Positions 1 to 6,637 are shown, counted from the stretch's first letter. The stretch: DNA of 10,604 nt from Paludibacteraceae bacterium (GCA_947471245.1 CANIXM010000032.1:1-10604); one strand, 5' to 3'. Notes: generated from the letters alone by a model not told the origin. Program-made: numbers and translations.

Positions 1-60
1 GGAGAGAAAGGAGTAAAATCACTACTTCTTAAATTTGCAAAACTGGAAGTGCTTCACTAA
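1..60 (+). CDS. 3' end of an unidentified upstream gene (partial, tentative)
   Basis: Frame 1 is open from the first base to a TAA at 58-60 and encodes 19 residues ending in KFAKLEVLH. The stretch is too short to assign a family. It is listed because the other two + frames close early, and because the candidate recA promoter starts directly after this stop, as expected at a gene boundary. It may equally be chance. Confidence 0.35.
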   Translation, partial: GEKGVKSLLLKFAKLEVLH

Positions 61-67
61 AATTATA

Positions 68-75
68 TATCTTTG
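68..75 (+). promoter_or_regulatory. candidate -7 promoter element for recA
   Basis: TATCTTTG matches the Bacteroidota -7 consensus TAnnTTTG exactly. The same octamer occurs in the tRNA-Ser promoter of this window. A -33 match is weak: TGG at 44-46, 21 bases upstream, instead of TTG. If used, transcription would begin near 80-82 and give recA a leader of roughly 190 nt made almost wholly of the short repeats. The assignment is inference from consensus only. Confidence 0.5.
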
Positions 76-89
76 TAGAAGAAGTTAAC

Positions 90-263
90 GAGTAAACAGG
101 TAAACAAGTAAACGAGTTGACGAGTAAACGGGTTGACCAATAAACTCAATGAACCAATGAACCAATGAACCTATAAACGAATGAACTCTATGAACTGATG
201 AACTCAATGAACTCAATGAACTCAATAAACCAATAAACTGATAAACTAAATAAACCAATAACA
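90..263 (+). repeat. degenerate 8-9 bp tandem repeat array in the recA leader
   Basis: About 20 units follow each other without gaps from 90 to 255, with a last partial unit to 263. The consensus is nnRTRAAC, with 8-bp units (e.g. GAGTAAAC, CAATGAAC, CAATAAAC) and some 9-bp units (TCAATGAAC at 146, 204 and 213). The first six units are GAGTAAAC/GAGTTGAC-like and the later ones are CAATRAAC-like, so the array drifts along its length. Each unit carries a TAA or TGA-type triplet, which keeps the region free of long reading frames. The array stops seven bases before the recA ATG. Its function is unknown. Confidence 0.9.
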
Positions 264-270
264 CAAAAAC

Positions 271-1293
271 ATGGCTGAAAAAAACATTGACGAGGCTAAA
301 AAACCTTCGTTGGAAAAACTAAAAGCATTGCAACTAGCAATGGAGAAAATAGATAAAGACCACGGCAAAGGAACCATCATGAAAATGGGTGACACCAAAG
401 TGGAAGATGTAGCTTTTATTTCCAGTGGTTCACTTGGACTGGATATAGCTCTTGGCGTGGGTGGATATCCACGTGGACGTGTGATAGAAATCTACGGACC
501 TGAGTCATCTGGTAAAACCACGCTAGCTATTCATGCTATTGCCGAAGCTCAAAAGGCGGGTGGTATAGCTGCCATCATCGATGCTGAGCATGCTTTCGAC
601 CGCTTTTATGCTGAAAAACTAGGCGTAAACATTGACGAACTACTTATCTCACAGCCTGACAATGGAGAACAAGCACTGGAAATAGCTGACCAACTGATAC
701 GCTCGTCGGCAGTGGATATCGTAGTGATTGACTCGGTGGCAGCACTGACTCCCAAAGCAGAACTGGAAGGCGATATGGGAGACAGTAAAATGGGACTTCA
801 AGCCAGATTGATGTCACAAGCGCTTCGTAAACTGACTGCCAATATCAACAAAACGAACACTACTTGTATTTTTATCAACCAGTTGCGTGAAAAAATCGGG
901 GTGATGTTTGGCAACCCAGAAACCACAACCGGTGGTAATGCACTGAAATTTTATGCTTCTATCCGCTTGGATATCCGCCGCATAGGCCAACTGAAAGAAG
1001 GTGAAGATGTGATAGGCAATCAAACCAGAGTAAAAGTGGTCAAAAACAAAGTAGCACCACCATTCCGCAAAGCAGAGTTTGACATCATGTTTGGTGGTGG
1101 AATTTCAAAAACGGGTGAGATACTTGACCTAGGCGTGGAATACGGCATCATCAAAAAAAGCGGCTCCTGGTTTAGCTACGGCGACACCAAACTTGCCCAA
1201 GGGCGTGATGCTTCCAAAGCCATCATCAAGGACAACCCAGAACTAGCGGCAGAACTGGAAGCCAAAATCGTAGAGGCGATTAACAACAAATAA
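271..1293 (+). CDS. recA: RecA recombinase
   Basis: RecA is the cytoplasmic ATP-dependent strand-exchange protein. It forms filaments on single-stranded DNA, drives homologous recombination, and in many bacteria triggers LexA cleavage. The 340-residue product has the usual family length. Visible landmarks are the Walker A motif GPESSGKT (residues 76-83), the AEHAFDR segment (105-111), the Walker B strand VVIDS (151-155), DNA-binding loop L1 around 165-177, the NQLREKIGVMFGNPETTTGG stretch including loop L2 (203-222), and ALKFYASIRLDIRR (224-237). The acidic/lysine C-terminus is short. The ATG at 271 is chosen because it gives the normal N-terminus; no Shine-Dalgarno is visible, as is usual in Bacteroidota. 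The gene stands alone: a repeat-filled leader precedes it and a strong hairpin follows. I see no recognisable SOS box, and base use looks more GC-rich than in the downstream accessory genes. Confidence 0.98.
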   Translation: MAEKNIDEAKKPSLEKLKALQLAMEKIDKDHGKGTIMKMGDTKVEDVAFISSGSLGLDIALGVGGYPRGRVIEIYGPESSGKTTLAIHAIAEAQKAGGIAAIIDAEHAFDRFYAEKLGVNIDELLISQPDNGEQALEIADQLIRSSAVDIVVIDSVAALTPKAELEGDMGDSKMGLQARLMSQALRKLTANINKTNTTCIFINQLREKIGVMFGNPETTTGGNALKFYASIRLDIRRIGQLKEGEDVIGNQTRVKVVKNKVAPPFRKAEFDIMFGGGISKTGEILDLGVEYGIIKKSGSWFSYGDTKLAQGRDASKAIIKDNPELAAELEAKIVEAINNK

Positions 1294-1307
1294 TACCCCA
1301 ACAACTC

Positions 1308-1350
1308 AATACTCCCTGCAACTAGCTTGTTGTCAGGGAGTATTATTTGA
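1308..1350 (+). terminator. intrinsic terminator of recA
   Basis: A perfect 11-bp stem pairs AATACTCCCTG (1308-1318) with CAGGGAGTATT (1334-1344). An inner CAAC/GTTG stem (1319-1322 with 1329-1332) extends it. It lies 15 bases after the recA stop and is followed by TATTTGATT, a moderate T-rich tail. Strong stem, modest U-tract. Confidence 0.85.
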
Positions 1351-1628
1351 TTACTGTTTGATTTCCTGATAGCTGAATATAAATCGGCATTAATCATTAT
1401 AAGTTTTGAAGAAAGAATAAATGATTCAACAAGAGTAACCCAACTCTTATTAGTTAAATGGTTTTCAACATCCCAGTTAACTAGCAAAATAGACATTAGC
1501 TATTTTCAAATACGTAATCTGATATTAATAAAGATCACAGTCATATTATTAGTTTTTGTCAAACGCCAACTTTCTTTCGTAAACAGTGTAAAATTTAGTA
1601 TTTACAATATTTTTAAATGTAACTAAAT
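1351..1628. other. AT-rich intergenic region, no gene recognised
   Basis: This stretch between the recA terminator and the small membrane-protein gene has no reading frame worth calling on either strand; the minus-strand frame crossing it is largely recA antisense. No exact TAnnTTTG box was found, so the promoter of the next gene could not be placed. Confidence 0.6.
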
Positions 1629-2114
1629 ATGGAATATAATATAGGAAATCTAAAAAGAAGATCGCAAGAAGTAGCTGATGAATCCCGTAAAGGAGCAAAT
1701 ACTGCAAAAAAAATTGGCAACTTATTTTATGAAATTGTTTGTGAAATTGAAAGCATTTACAAAGAAACTAAAAAGAAAAATTTCATTTTAAGTTATTTCG
1801 CAGCTGTCATATCTGTAGTTGCATTGATTTTGTCTTTTTTAAAGTCTGATGATATTACCGTTGATGGTGCAAATTTGTTAGGATGTATTGTTGGTATACT
1901 TTCATTATTAGTAACCATTTTAATTGGTTTTCAAATATATAGAGCTATTGAAATTGAAAACAAGATTGATAAAAAATTAGATTCAATTGAAAGTAGAATG
2001 TTTGAATCTTTAAGAGACTTAGCAGGCAGAATAACTGAAGAAAAAATTAAAGAATTTGAAAATAGAGTAAATAAATTTACAGACGAAGAACTAAAACGCC
2101 CACCAACCAATTAG
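1629..2114 (+). CDS. small two-helix membrane protein with C-terminal coiled coil, function unknown
   Basis: I do not recognise this 161-residue protein. The N-terminal 50 residues are polar and probably helical (many Lys/Glu). Two hydrophobic segments follow, at about 52-71 and 82-105, separated by a short acidic/polar loop (SDDITVDG). Residues 106-155 are rich in Glu, Lys and Ile with heptad-like spacing and look like a coiled coil; the tail ends in RPPTN. With two helices and charged ends, both termini probably face the cytoplasm. The ATG at 1629 is the first in frame and has an A-rich upstream sequence instead of a Shine-Dalgarno. The coding sequence is clearly more AT-rich than recA. It stands between recA and a broken RhuM pair, and is followed by C-rich non-coding DNA, which suggests an accessory gene. 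No role can be assigned. Confidence 0.75.
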   Translation: MEYNIGNLKRRSQEVADESRKGANTAKKIGNLFYEIVCEIESIYKETKKKNFILSYFAAVISVVALILSFLKSDDITVDGANLLGCIVGILSLLVTILIGFQIYRAIEIENKIDKKLDSIESRMFESLRDLAGRITEEKIKEFENRVNKFTDEELKRPPTN

Positions 2115-2278
2115 ACTGCTCCGCCAATTTTCACATACATAGTTCGCCCGCGTTCCTCGTAACGTCTAAAAGTTCATGCTTCTATTGTTCGTCCAATGGC
2201 TCCTGCCTTCCCGTTTGCTCCTAGCCTATTTTTTCGCAAGTTGTACGGCAGCGTCACTTTGATAATAGGCTGTAAAAC
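2115..2278. other. C-rich non-coding stretch after the membrane-protein gene
   Basis: Base composition changes abruptly at the stop codon: the next ~150 bases are far richer in C and G than the gene before or the DNA after. Two similar words occur (GTTCGCCCG at 2143 and GTTCGTCCA at 2190). The right edge (CAAGTTGTACGGCAGCGTCAC) is roughly complementary to the left edge (GACTGCTCCGCCAATT), giving an imperfect terminal inverted repeat. No protein is encoded. It could be a recombination-site-like tail such as an attC, or a remnant of other DNA; neither is shown. Confidence 0.4.
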
Positions 2279-2316
2279 AGACCTAACAGATTTCAAAAAC
2301 TGTTAGGTCTTTAATA
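2279..2316. terminator. perfect 11-bp hairpin, probable terminator (possibly bidirectional)
   Basis: AGACCTAACAG (2279-2289) pairs perfectly with CTGTTAGGTCT (2300-2310) around a 10-base loop. On the + strand the stem is followed by TTAATAT; on the - strand by GTTTTACAG. The T-tracts are short, so termination strength is uncertain, but its place between the membrane-protein gene and the RhuM genes fits. From memory, hairpins built on ACCTAACAG/CTGTTAGGT are frequent in Bacteroidota intergenic DNA, so it may also be a dispersed repeat. Confidence 0.6.
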
Positions 2317-2374
2317 TAGCAACCCAAGTGCGAAGAATTCAGCTAACTTAAAGTTGTAAGCAAACAAAACAAGT

Positions 2375-2719
2375 ATGAAGGAAAATAAATCTGATTTTAT
2401 ATTATTCAAAACCGAAGACGAAAAAATATCGGTTGATGTTCGGTTTGAGGATGAAACTGTGTGGCTAACGCAAGAGCAAATGGCCAATTTATTTGAATGG
2501 GATAGAACTGTAATTGTTAAGCATATTGGCAATATATTTTCGGAAGGTGAATTGGACGAAAAAAGCAATGTGCAAATTTTGCATATTGCAAATTCTGACA
2601 AACCTGTGAAATTTTTCAACCTGAATGTTATTATTTCAGTAGGATACAGGGTTAAATATCAAAGAGGAACCCAATTCCGTATTTGGGCAACCAAACCCCT
2701 CGCTTCCCCACTTTTGTAA
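2375..2719 (+). pseudogene. truncated RhuM-family protein, N-terminal part only
   Basis: The first ~105 of 114 residues match the RhuM ('virulence protein RhuM', Fic/DOC-unrelated, DNA-binding-like) family: VWLTQEQMANLF (about 29-40), DRTVIVKHIGNIFSEGEL (44-61) and VIISVGYRVKYQRGTQFRIW (84-103). Full family members are roughly 300 residues or more and continue after RIWAT with LR-YLLKGY; here the sequence instead runs KPLASPLL and stops. The break falls just where a 31-bp repeat begins (2713-2743), so the 3' half was probably lost by deletion or recombination at that repeat. Start ATG at 2375 gives the normal N-terminus. Biochemical function of RhuM proteins is not established; many sit in accessory islands or next to restriction systems. 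The remaining fragment might still be translated. Confidence 0.8.
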
Positions 2720-2743
2720 AGTGTGCACTATTTGCAATCAAAA
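2713..2743 (+). repeat. 31-bp direct repeat, copy 1
   Basis: The sequence starting TTTGTAAAGTGTGCACTATT matches positions 3812-3842 at 29 of 31 bases. It overlaps the last codon and stop of the truncated RhuM gene. The bases just upstream of both copies also share CTCGCT/ATCGCT, so the repeat may extend about 15 bases leftwards in degenerate form. Confidence 0.85.
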
Positions 2744-2812
2744 TTGATGTAAACATCTGATTTTCTGTCAGTTGAGTAATGCGAGTCGTATTCATGGATG
2801 GTGCACAAATGC

Positions 2813-2839
2813 TTGACGAAAACAAAAATGGGGTATAAT
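2813..2839 (+). promoter_or_regulatory. possible sigma70-like promoter before the second RhuM gene
   Basis: TTGACG (2813-2818) and TATAAT (2834-2839) are near-perfect enterobacterial -35/-10 boxes but 15 bases apart, shorter than the usual 16-18. It lies 56 bases before the ATG at 2895. Bacteroidota normally use TAnnTTTG promoters, so this is either chance or a foreign signal. Confidence 0.25.
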
Positions 2840-2894
2840 CACTTATTACAAGTTGCTAATTGTGCTGTGACACTTATACAAAACACAAACAAAT

Positions 2895-3775
2895 ATGATG
2901 AACGAAATTGTACTGTACCAATCAGACGAACTACTCGAACGAATTGAGGTGAGGATAGAAGACGATACAGTTTGGCTGAATCGTCAGCAGTTGGCGGTGT
3001 TATTTGGTAGAGATGTGAAAACTATTGGAAACATATAGTCAACCTATTTTTAGAGGGAGAATTAGTTAAAGAAGTGGTTGTCGCAAATTTTGCTACAACC
3101 ACTCCCCACGGTGCAATCAAGGGCAAAACACAAACTCAGAATGTGGAATACTACAATTTAGATGTAATTATTTCGGTTGGTTATCGTGTAAAATCAAAAC
3201 AAGGCACGCAATTCAGAATATGGGCGACAAATGTTTTAAGAGACTATTTACTAAAGGGATATGCAATAAATCAACGAATAAATAGGATAGAAAACCATGT
3301 AGAAAACCTTACAGAAAAAGTAAATGCAATTTCACTGCAAATTCAATCTGGAGGAATTCCAAATCAAGGCGTGTTTTTCGACGGACAAGTATTTGATGCT
3401 GACGAATTAGCTTCGAAAATTATTCGTTCTGCCGTAAAGAGTATTATCCTCATTGACAATTATATTGACGAAAACACATTGACACAGTTGGCTAAGAAAA
3501 ACCAAGAAGTAAAAGTGTTACTGTTATCCAAAACTATCAATAAACAACTGGCACTTGATGTAAAGAAAGTAAATGAGCAATACGGCAATTTTGAGATAAA
3601 AGAATTTACCGTGAGCCACGACCGTTTTTTAATAATCGACGAATCAGAAGTTTATCATTTGGGTGCATCGCTTAAAGACTTGGGTAAGAAATGGTTTGCT
3701 TTTTCAAAGTTGGATAAAAGTTCGGTGGAGAATATCTTGAGCTCAATCACCAATGAAAAATCACTGATCAACTAA
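2895..3775 (+). pseudogene. RhuM-family protein with C-terminal PLD-like domain, split by a -1 frameshift
   Basis: Reading from the ATG at 2895 gives an RhuM N-terminus (VWLNRQQLAVLFGRDVKTIG) that hits TAG at 3036. Adding one A to the AAA run at 3029-3031 restores GK-HIVNLFLEGELV and joins smoothly to the frame that runs to 3775, giving about 293 residues. After the RhuM core (VIISVGYRVKSKQGTQFRIW, then LRDYLLKGYAI) come a coiled coil (NRIENHVENLTEKVNAI) and a domain with ILIDNYID and HDRFLIID. The last fits the phospholipase-D HxKx4D motif with Arg for Lys, followed by GASLKDLGKKWFAFSKL. Such fused proteins are common in Bacteroidota; their activity is unproven, and a single HKD motif would need dimerisation. 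The defect could be a true mutation, a sequencing error in a short A run, or (unlikely with three As) slippage. An internal ATG at 3074 could yield a truncated 233-residue product. Confidence 0.8.
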
Positions 3776-3811
3776 CGAAATTCGCGTCGAAAAGCTCATC
3801 GCTGGCGCGCA

Positions 3812-3842
3812 TTTGTAAAGTATGCCCTATTTGCAATCAAAA
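3812..3842 (+). repeat. 31-bp direct repeat, copy 2
   Basis: This partner of 2713-2743 (29/31 identical) lies 36 bases after the stop of the second RhuM gene. The left part can form a weak hairpin (GCGCAT ... ATGCCC), a REP-like appearance. Both copies lie at the 3' side of an RhuM-family gene in the same orientation. Confidence 0.85.
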
Positions 3843-3983
3843 GAACAGTAAGCATTATTACGAATTGACTCAAATTCCAGAGTTCTAATAATTCCAAAAT
3901 TCTGCAAATTCTGATCAGATAAGTGATTTCGACAAATTGCACCATGACTCGCAAAATTCGTAGTCAAATTTGATACCAACCCA

Positions 3984-5027
3984 TTAATATTTGCGGATTG
4001 ATTTGTATCTTCTTCCCCAAAATTTATAGCTGGTGAGCGAGGTGAGGACCATAAGTCGTTCGTACCATTTGTATCGCAGCATGAAGTGCGATATGCCATA
4101 CCACAGCCCTAGAAAAATGATAAATAATGCAGATTCAATAGTAAATCGGATAGGAGGGAAGGATGCGTTAAAAATATAGTGGTTGAAGTATTCAAAGAAT
4201 TTGTCGCTAATCAGCAAACTGACCACGCTTACTGCCAGCACAATGGAGCCGTGAGCGGTTTCGATGGCTTTTTGTGGACAGTAGCTCATGCAGTGCATGC
4301 AGCTTTCGCAGTCGAATGTCCAAAACGGACGCCCACCGACAGTTTTAATGGCTTTTACCGGACAGCCTTTGATACACACTCCACAGTTGTCACACTTACT
4401 GGATGCATAATAAGTTTTGGCAAAGAAAAACCGTCCAACAAAGAAATAACCCAGCGAAACTGGCGCTATGAACATGTCCTGAATCAGCTCACGCAAGCAC
4501 TTGTAATACCTACCTCCGTTTAACACCGTCTGCGCAAATCGGGTAACTTTTATTTCATTGGTTTGATGCAGGTATTCGATGGTTTTTTGGTTAAGACCTG
4601 GATGCACCGATATCCAATTGGATGGCAAATCCACAGGCAGAAATCCTTTGATTTTATATCCTTTCAGCCATAGTATCAAAGCGGCAAGGTAGAAGGCTAT
4701 TCCAGTCAAGCCTGGTGTCACCCATTTGCCAATAAGCATTCCCGCTCTGGTATTCATCAGCACCACGTCATTTTTTCCTTTTGGAAAATGAATGATGAAG
4801 CGCAACATAATTACAGGATAATTGAATCCATGAATGGGCGACACAAAAGCAATGAGTGTGTCCTTATCTGAAGGTGCTATCCCTCTTCTTTCGCTTTTGC
4901 CAATGTCAATAGATTCTGCTTGAATGCCACAGTTGTTGGCTTTGTCACACATCCAGTTGGCTACGTTGCGTGCATTGCCAGTACCAGAGAAGTAGTAGGT
5001 GGTGAGGTGGTGATAATGATTCCCCAT
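3984..5027 (-). CDS. EFR1-type membrane-associated flavodoxin/4Fe-4S ferredoxin
   Basis: The 347-residue protein combines an N-terminal flavodoxin-like fold with a ferredoxin module. The FMN phosphate-loop-like FSGTGNA lies at 13-19, and SPIHGFNYP (63-71) and NTRAG (92-96) are the further flavodoxin loops typical of EFR1-family proteins. Two [4Fe-4S] motifs follow: C212-x2-C215-x2-C218-x3-C222-P and C240-x2-C243-x2-C246-x3-C250-P. All eight cysteines are present. Hydrophobic stretches at about 261-278 and 297-318, plus one at 107-121, suggest membrane attachment; the C-terminus is strongly basic. It should pass electrons between FMN and iron-sulfur clusters, but the partner enzyme is unknown. 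The ATG at 5027 places the FMN loop at the normal distance from the N-terminus. It lies 202 bases downstream of the exporter operon on the same strand, so it may be co-transcribed or have its own promoter; no functional link is evident. Confidence 0.8.
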   Translation of the reverse strand: MGNHYHHLTTYYFSGTGNARNVANWMCDKANNCGIQAESIDIGKSERRGIAPSDKDTLIAFVSPIHGFNYPVIMLRFIIHFPKGKNDVVLMNTRAGMLIGKWVTPGLTGIAFYLAALILWLKGYKIKGFLPVDLPSNWISVHPGLNQKTIEYLHQTNEIKVTRFAQTVLNGGRYYKCLRELIQDMFIAPVSLGYFFVGRFFFAKTYYASSKCDNCGVCIKGCPVKAIKTVGGRPFWTFDCESCMHCMSYCPQKAIETAHGSIVLAVSVVSLLISDKFFEYFNHYIFNASFPPIRFTIESALFIIFLGLWYGISHFMLRYKWYERLMVLTSLTSYKFWGRRYKSIRKY

Positions 5028-5229
5028 GGTGTACTTTTTTTTGAAACAATTGAAAACTAGTACATATTTACTTTGAATAGTAGTAAGTGTTCTATTTTCA
5101 GTATTTCTTCTCGCATCAATATTAAATTATCAGTAACAATTGCTATAATAATGCAATATACTGCCTCTTTTGCTGATTATACCGTTTGCACAAACAATAT
5201 AGTCCAATTTCGACTTCGTCTCATTTATA

Positions 5230-6636
5230 CTATTTGCTTCCAATTTGATTGGTGAAGAATAGGTAGTTCAAACTTTCTGTTTGTTGCTTGTAAAGTGTTT
5301 CTATCAATTTCAATTTGGTGGAAATGAATTTTTCTTGACGTTTGTTGAGCAAAAATACAGAACTTTCACCAAAGTTGAACTTTTCATTTTCAGCGTCCAA
5401 TAGTTTTTTGTAGTTAATAATGTTGTTGTTCAGAAGTGTTACTTGAGAGCTAATCAATTCCATTTGCATTTCTGAGTTTGAAATCTTATTACTCAATTCA
5501 TTTCGTTTGTTGTCGATATCCAGTTTTATCTCTTGAATTTTGATTTTACTTTGTTGTACTTCTGCTCTTTCGCTTCGCAAAAATAGAGGCATTGAGAACA
5601 CTGCCCCAAAAGCCATGTTGTCTATGGAATAGCTAGGGAGAATTCCTTTTTCAGTATTGTAGAGTAGGGGATTGTATTTGAGTTTTAATTTGGGTTTTAG
5701 TTTCTCAATTTTCAAACGTTGCTCTATTTCTGCAATGTTTAGTTTGCTCAGGTAAGCTTGTATGCTTGGATTCTCATCAAGTGATTTAGCAAACCGATTT
5801 TTTTCAACAGTTTTGACTAACGATGAATAAGTATACGATTCGGGTTGTGTACTTGTCAGCATGGATATTGGATTGTTGTCATACCAGAGGTAATTTTCAA
5901 CATTGTACCTTGATTTGATAAGATCCATGTAGTTTTTTTGAAGTGTAAAACTTGCGTCTTGCATTAGTATGTGTGCTTCAAGAGTGTCAATGGCAGTTTT
6001 TTCGCCTGCAAGAAATGATTGTACCGTATTATCGTGATAGATTTTGCTGAGATTAAAATTTTCATTGAGTACTGAGTCAACATGGAAATACATCTGCCAT
6101 TGAAGATAGGCAGCTATAGCATTGATAAGGAGTTCGTTAATTTGCTGTACTTGTTCATTTCGAACCAGTTTTTTGAATTCGCCAGCAATTTTGAGTGTCG
6201 TTTTTCTTTCGTTAACAATTAGTCCTTGAAATACATCTATTTCTAGACCTAAATGCCATAATCCATTAGGTTTGACAGTACTTTCGGGATTGAGATAAAT
6301 GCCTTGATAGTTTTCATATCCGCTCACAATATCTAATCCGAGAGGTGTAGGTATTCTAAGTTTTGTATGAAACTGACGATAATAAAGCTTTTGGTCAAAG
6401 TTTTTTTCAGACCAGTCTGATTGAAGAATTGGATCAAATCCTCCTTTTGCTTTAAGGGTTTGAGCATCACCAAGTTTTAGTTTTAAGTTGGCTTGTTTGG
6501 CAAGAGGATGAAAGCTCTCGATGTTTTGAATGAATTCATTTAATCGGAGTGTTGTAGTTTCTTTCTGCGCAAATAAAATGCATTGAAAAGAAATTAAAAT
6601 GCTTATAGTGAGCCTTCTATTCCATTTTTGGTTCAT
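5230..6636 (-). CDS. TolC-type outer-membrane efflux protein (OEP family)
   Basis: This is the outer-membrane exit duct of a tripartite exporter. I choose the ATG at 6636, giving 468 residues, because it is followed at once by a signal peptide (MNQKWNRRLT, then ISILISFQCILFAQ, cleavage near residue 24) and follows the TGA of the upstream gene after one base (TGACATG). An upstream in-frame start at 6723 would add 29 residues, overlap the fusion-protein gene and bury the signal peptide. The mature part has the OEP pattern: NEFIQNIESFHPLAKQANLK, a GGFDP stretch, then two long helical halves rich in Leu, Asn, Lys and Glu. The second half holds NPSIQAYLSKLNIAEIEQRLK and FNFGESSVFLLNKRQ, the latter typical of the family's C-terminal repeat. 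The length fits TolC homologues. The one-base spacing implies translational coupling with the HlyD-like gene. Confidence 0.9.
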   Translation of the reverse strand: MNQKWNRRLTISILISFQCILFAQKETTTLRLNEFIQNIESFHPLAKQANLKLKLGDAQTLKAKGGFDPILQSDWSEKNFDQKLYYRQFHTKLRIPTPLGLDIVSGYENYQGIYLNPESTVKPNGLWHLGLEIDVFQGLIVNERKTTLKIAGEFKKLVRNEQVQQINELLINAIAAYLQWQMYFHVDSVLNENFNLSKIYHDNTVQSFLAGEKTAIDTLEAHILMQDASFTLQKNYMDLIKSRYNVENYLWYDNNPISMLTSTQPESYTYSSLVKTVEKNRFAKSLDENPSIQAYLSKLNIAEIEQRLKIEKLKPKLKLKYNPLLYNTEKGILPSYSIDNMAFGAVFSMPLFLRSERAEVQQSKIKIQEIKLDIDNKRNELSNKISNSEMQMELISSQVTLLNNNIINYKKLLDAENEKFNFGESSVFLLNKRQEKFISTKLKLIETLYKQQTESLNYLFFTNQIGSK

Positions 6637-6637
6637 G

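Noticed and set aside
90..263. CRISPR array upstream of recA
   Set aside because: Units are 8-9 bp, contiguous, degenerate and without spacers; no cas gene is present.
1176..1496. Minus-strand 106-codon frame overlapping the recA end
   Set aside because: It is half recA antisense and reads through the recA terminator hairpin; the rest shows no recognisable protein features.
3029..3036. Programmed -1 frameshifting or transcriptional slippage in the second RhuM gene
   Set aside because: The run is only three As, with no heptamer slippery site or obvious downstream stem; a mutation or sequencing error is simpler.
2780..3965. Possible second inverted match between the flanks (GGTGCACAAATGC near 2800 and AAATTGCACCATGACTCGC near 3935)
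   Set aside because: Only short words (GCACCAT, GACTCGC) are shared, with unequal spacing; not enough to claim mobile-element ends.
3827..4523. Reading frames opposite or overlapping the ferredoxin gene (minus 3827-4099, plus 4179-4523)
   Set aside because: The plus frame is antisense to the conserved ferredoxin, including its cysteine motifs. The minus frame overlaps the ferredoxin C-terminus out of frame. Neither has any family signature.
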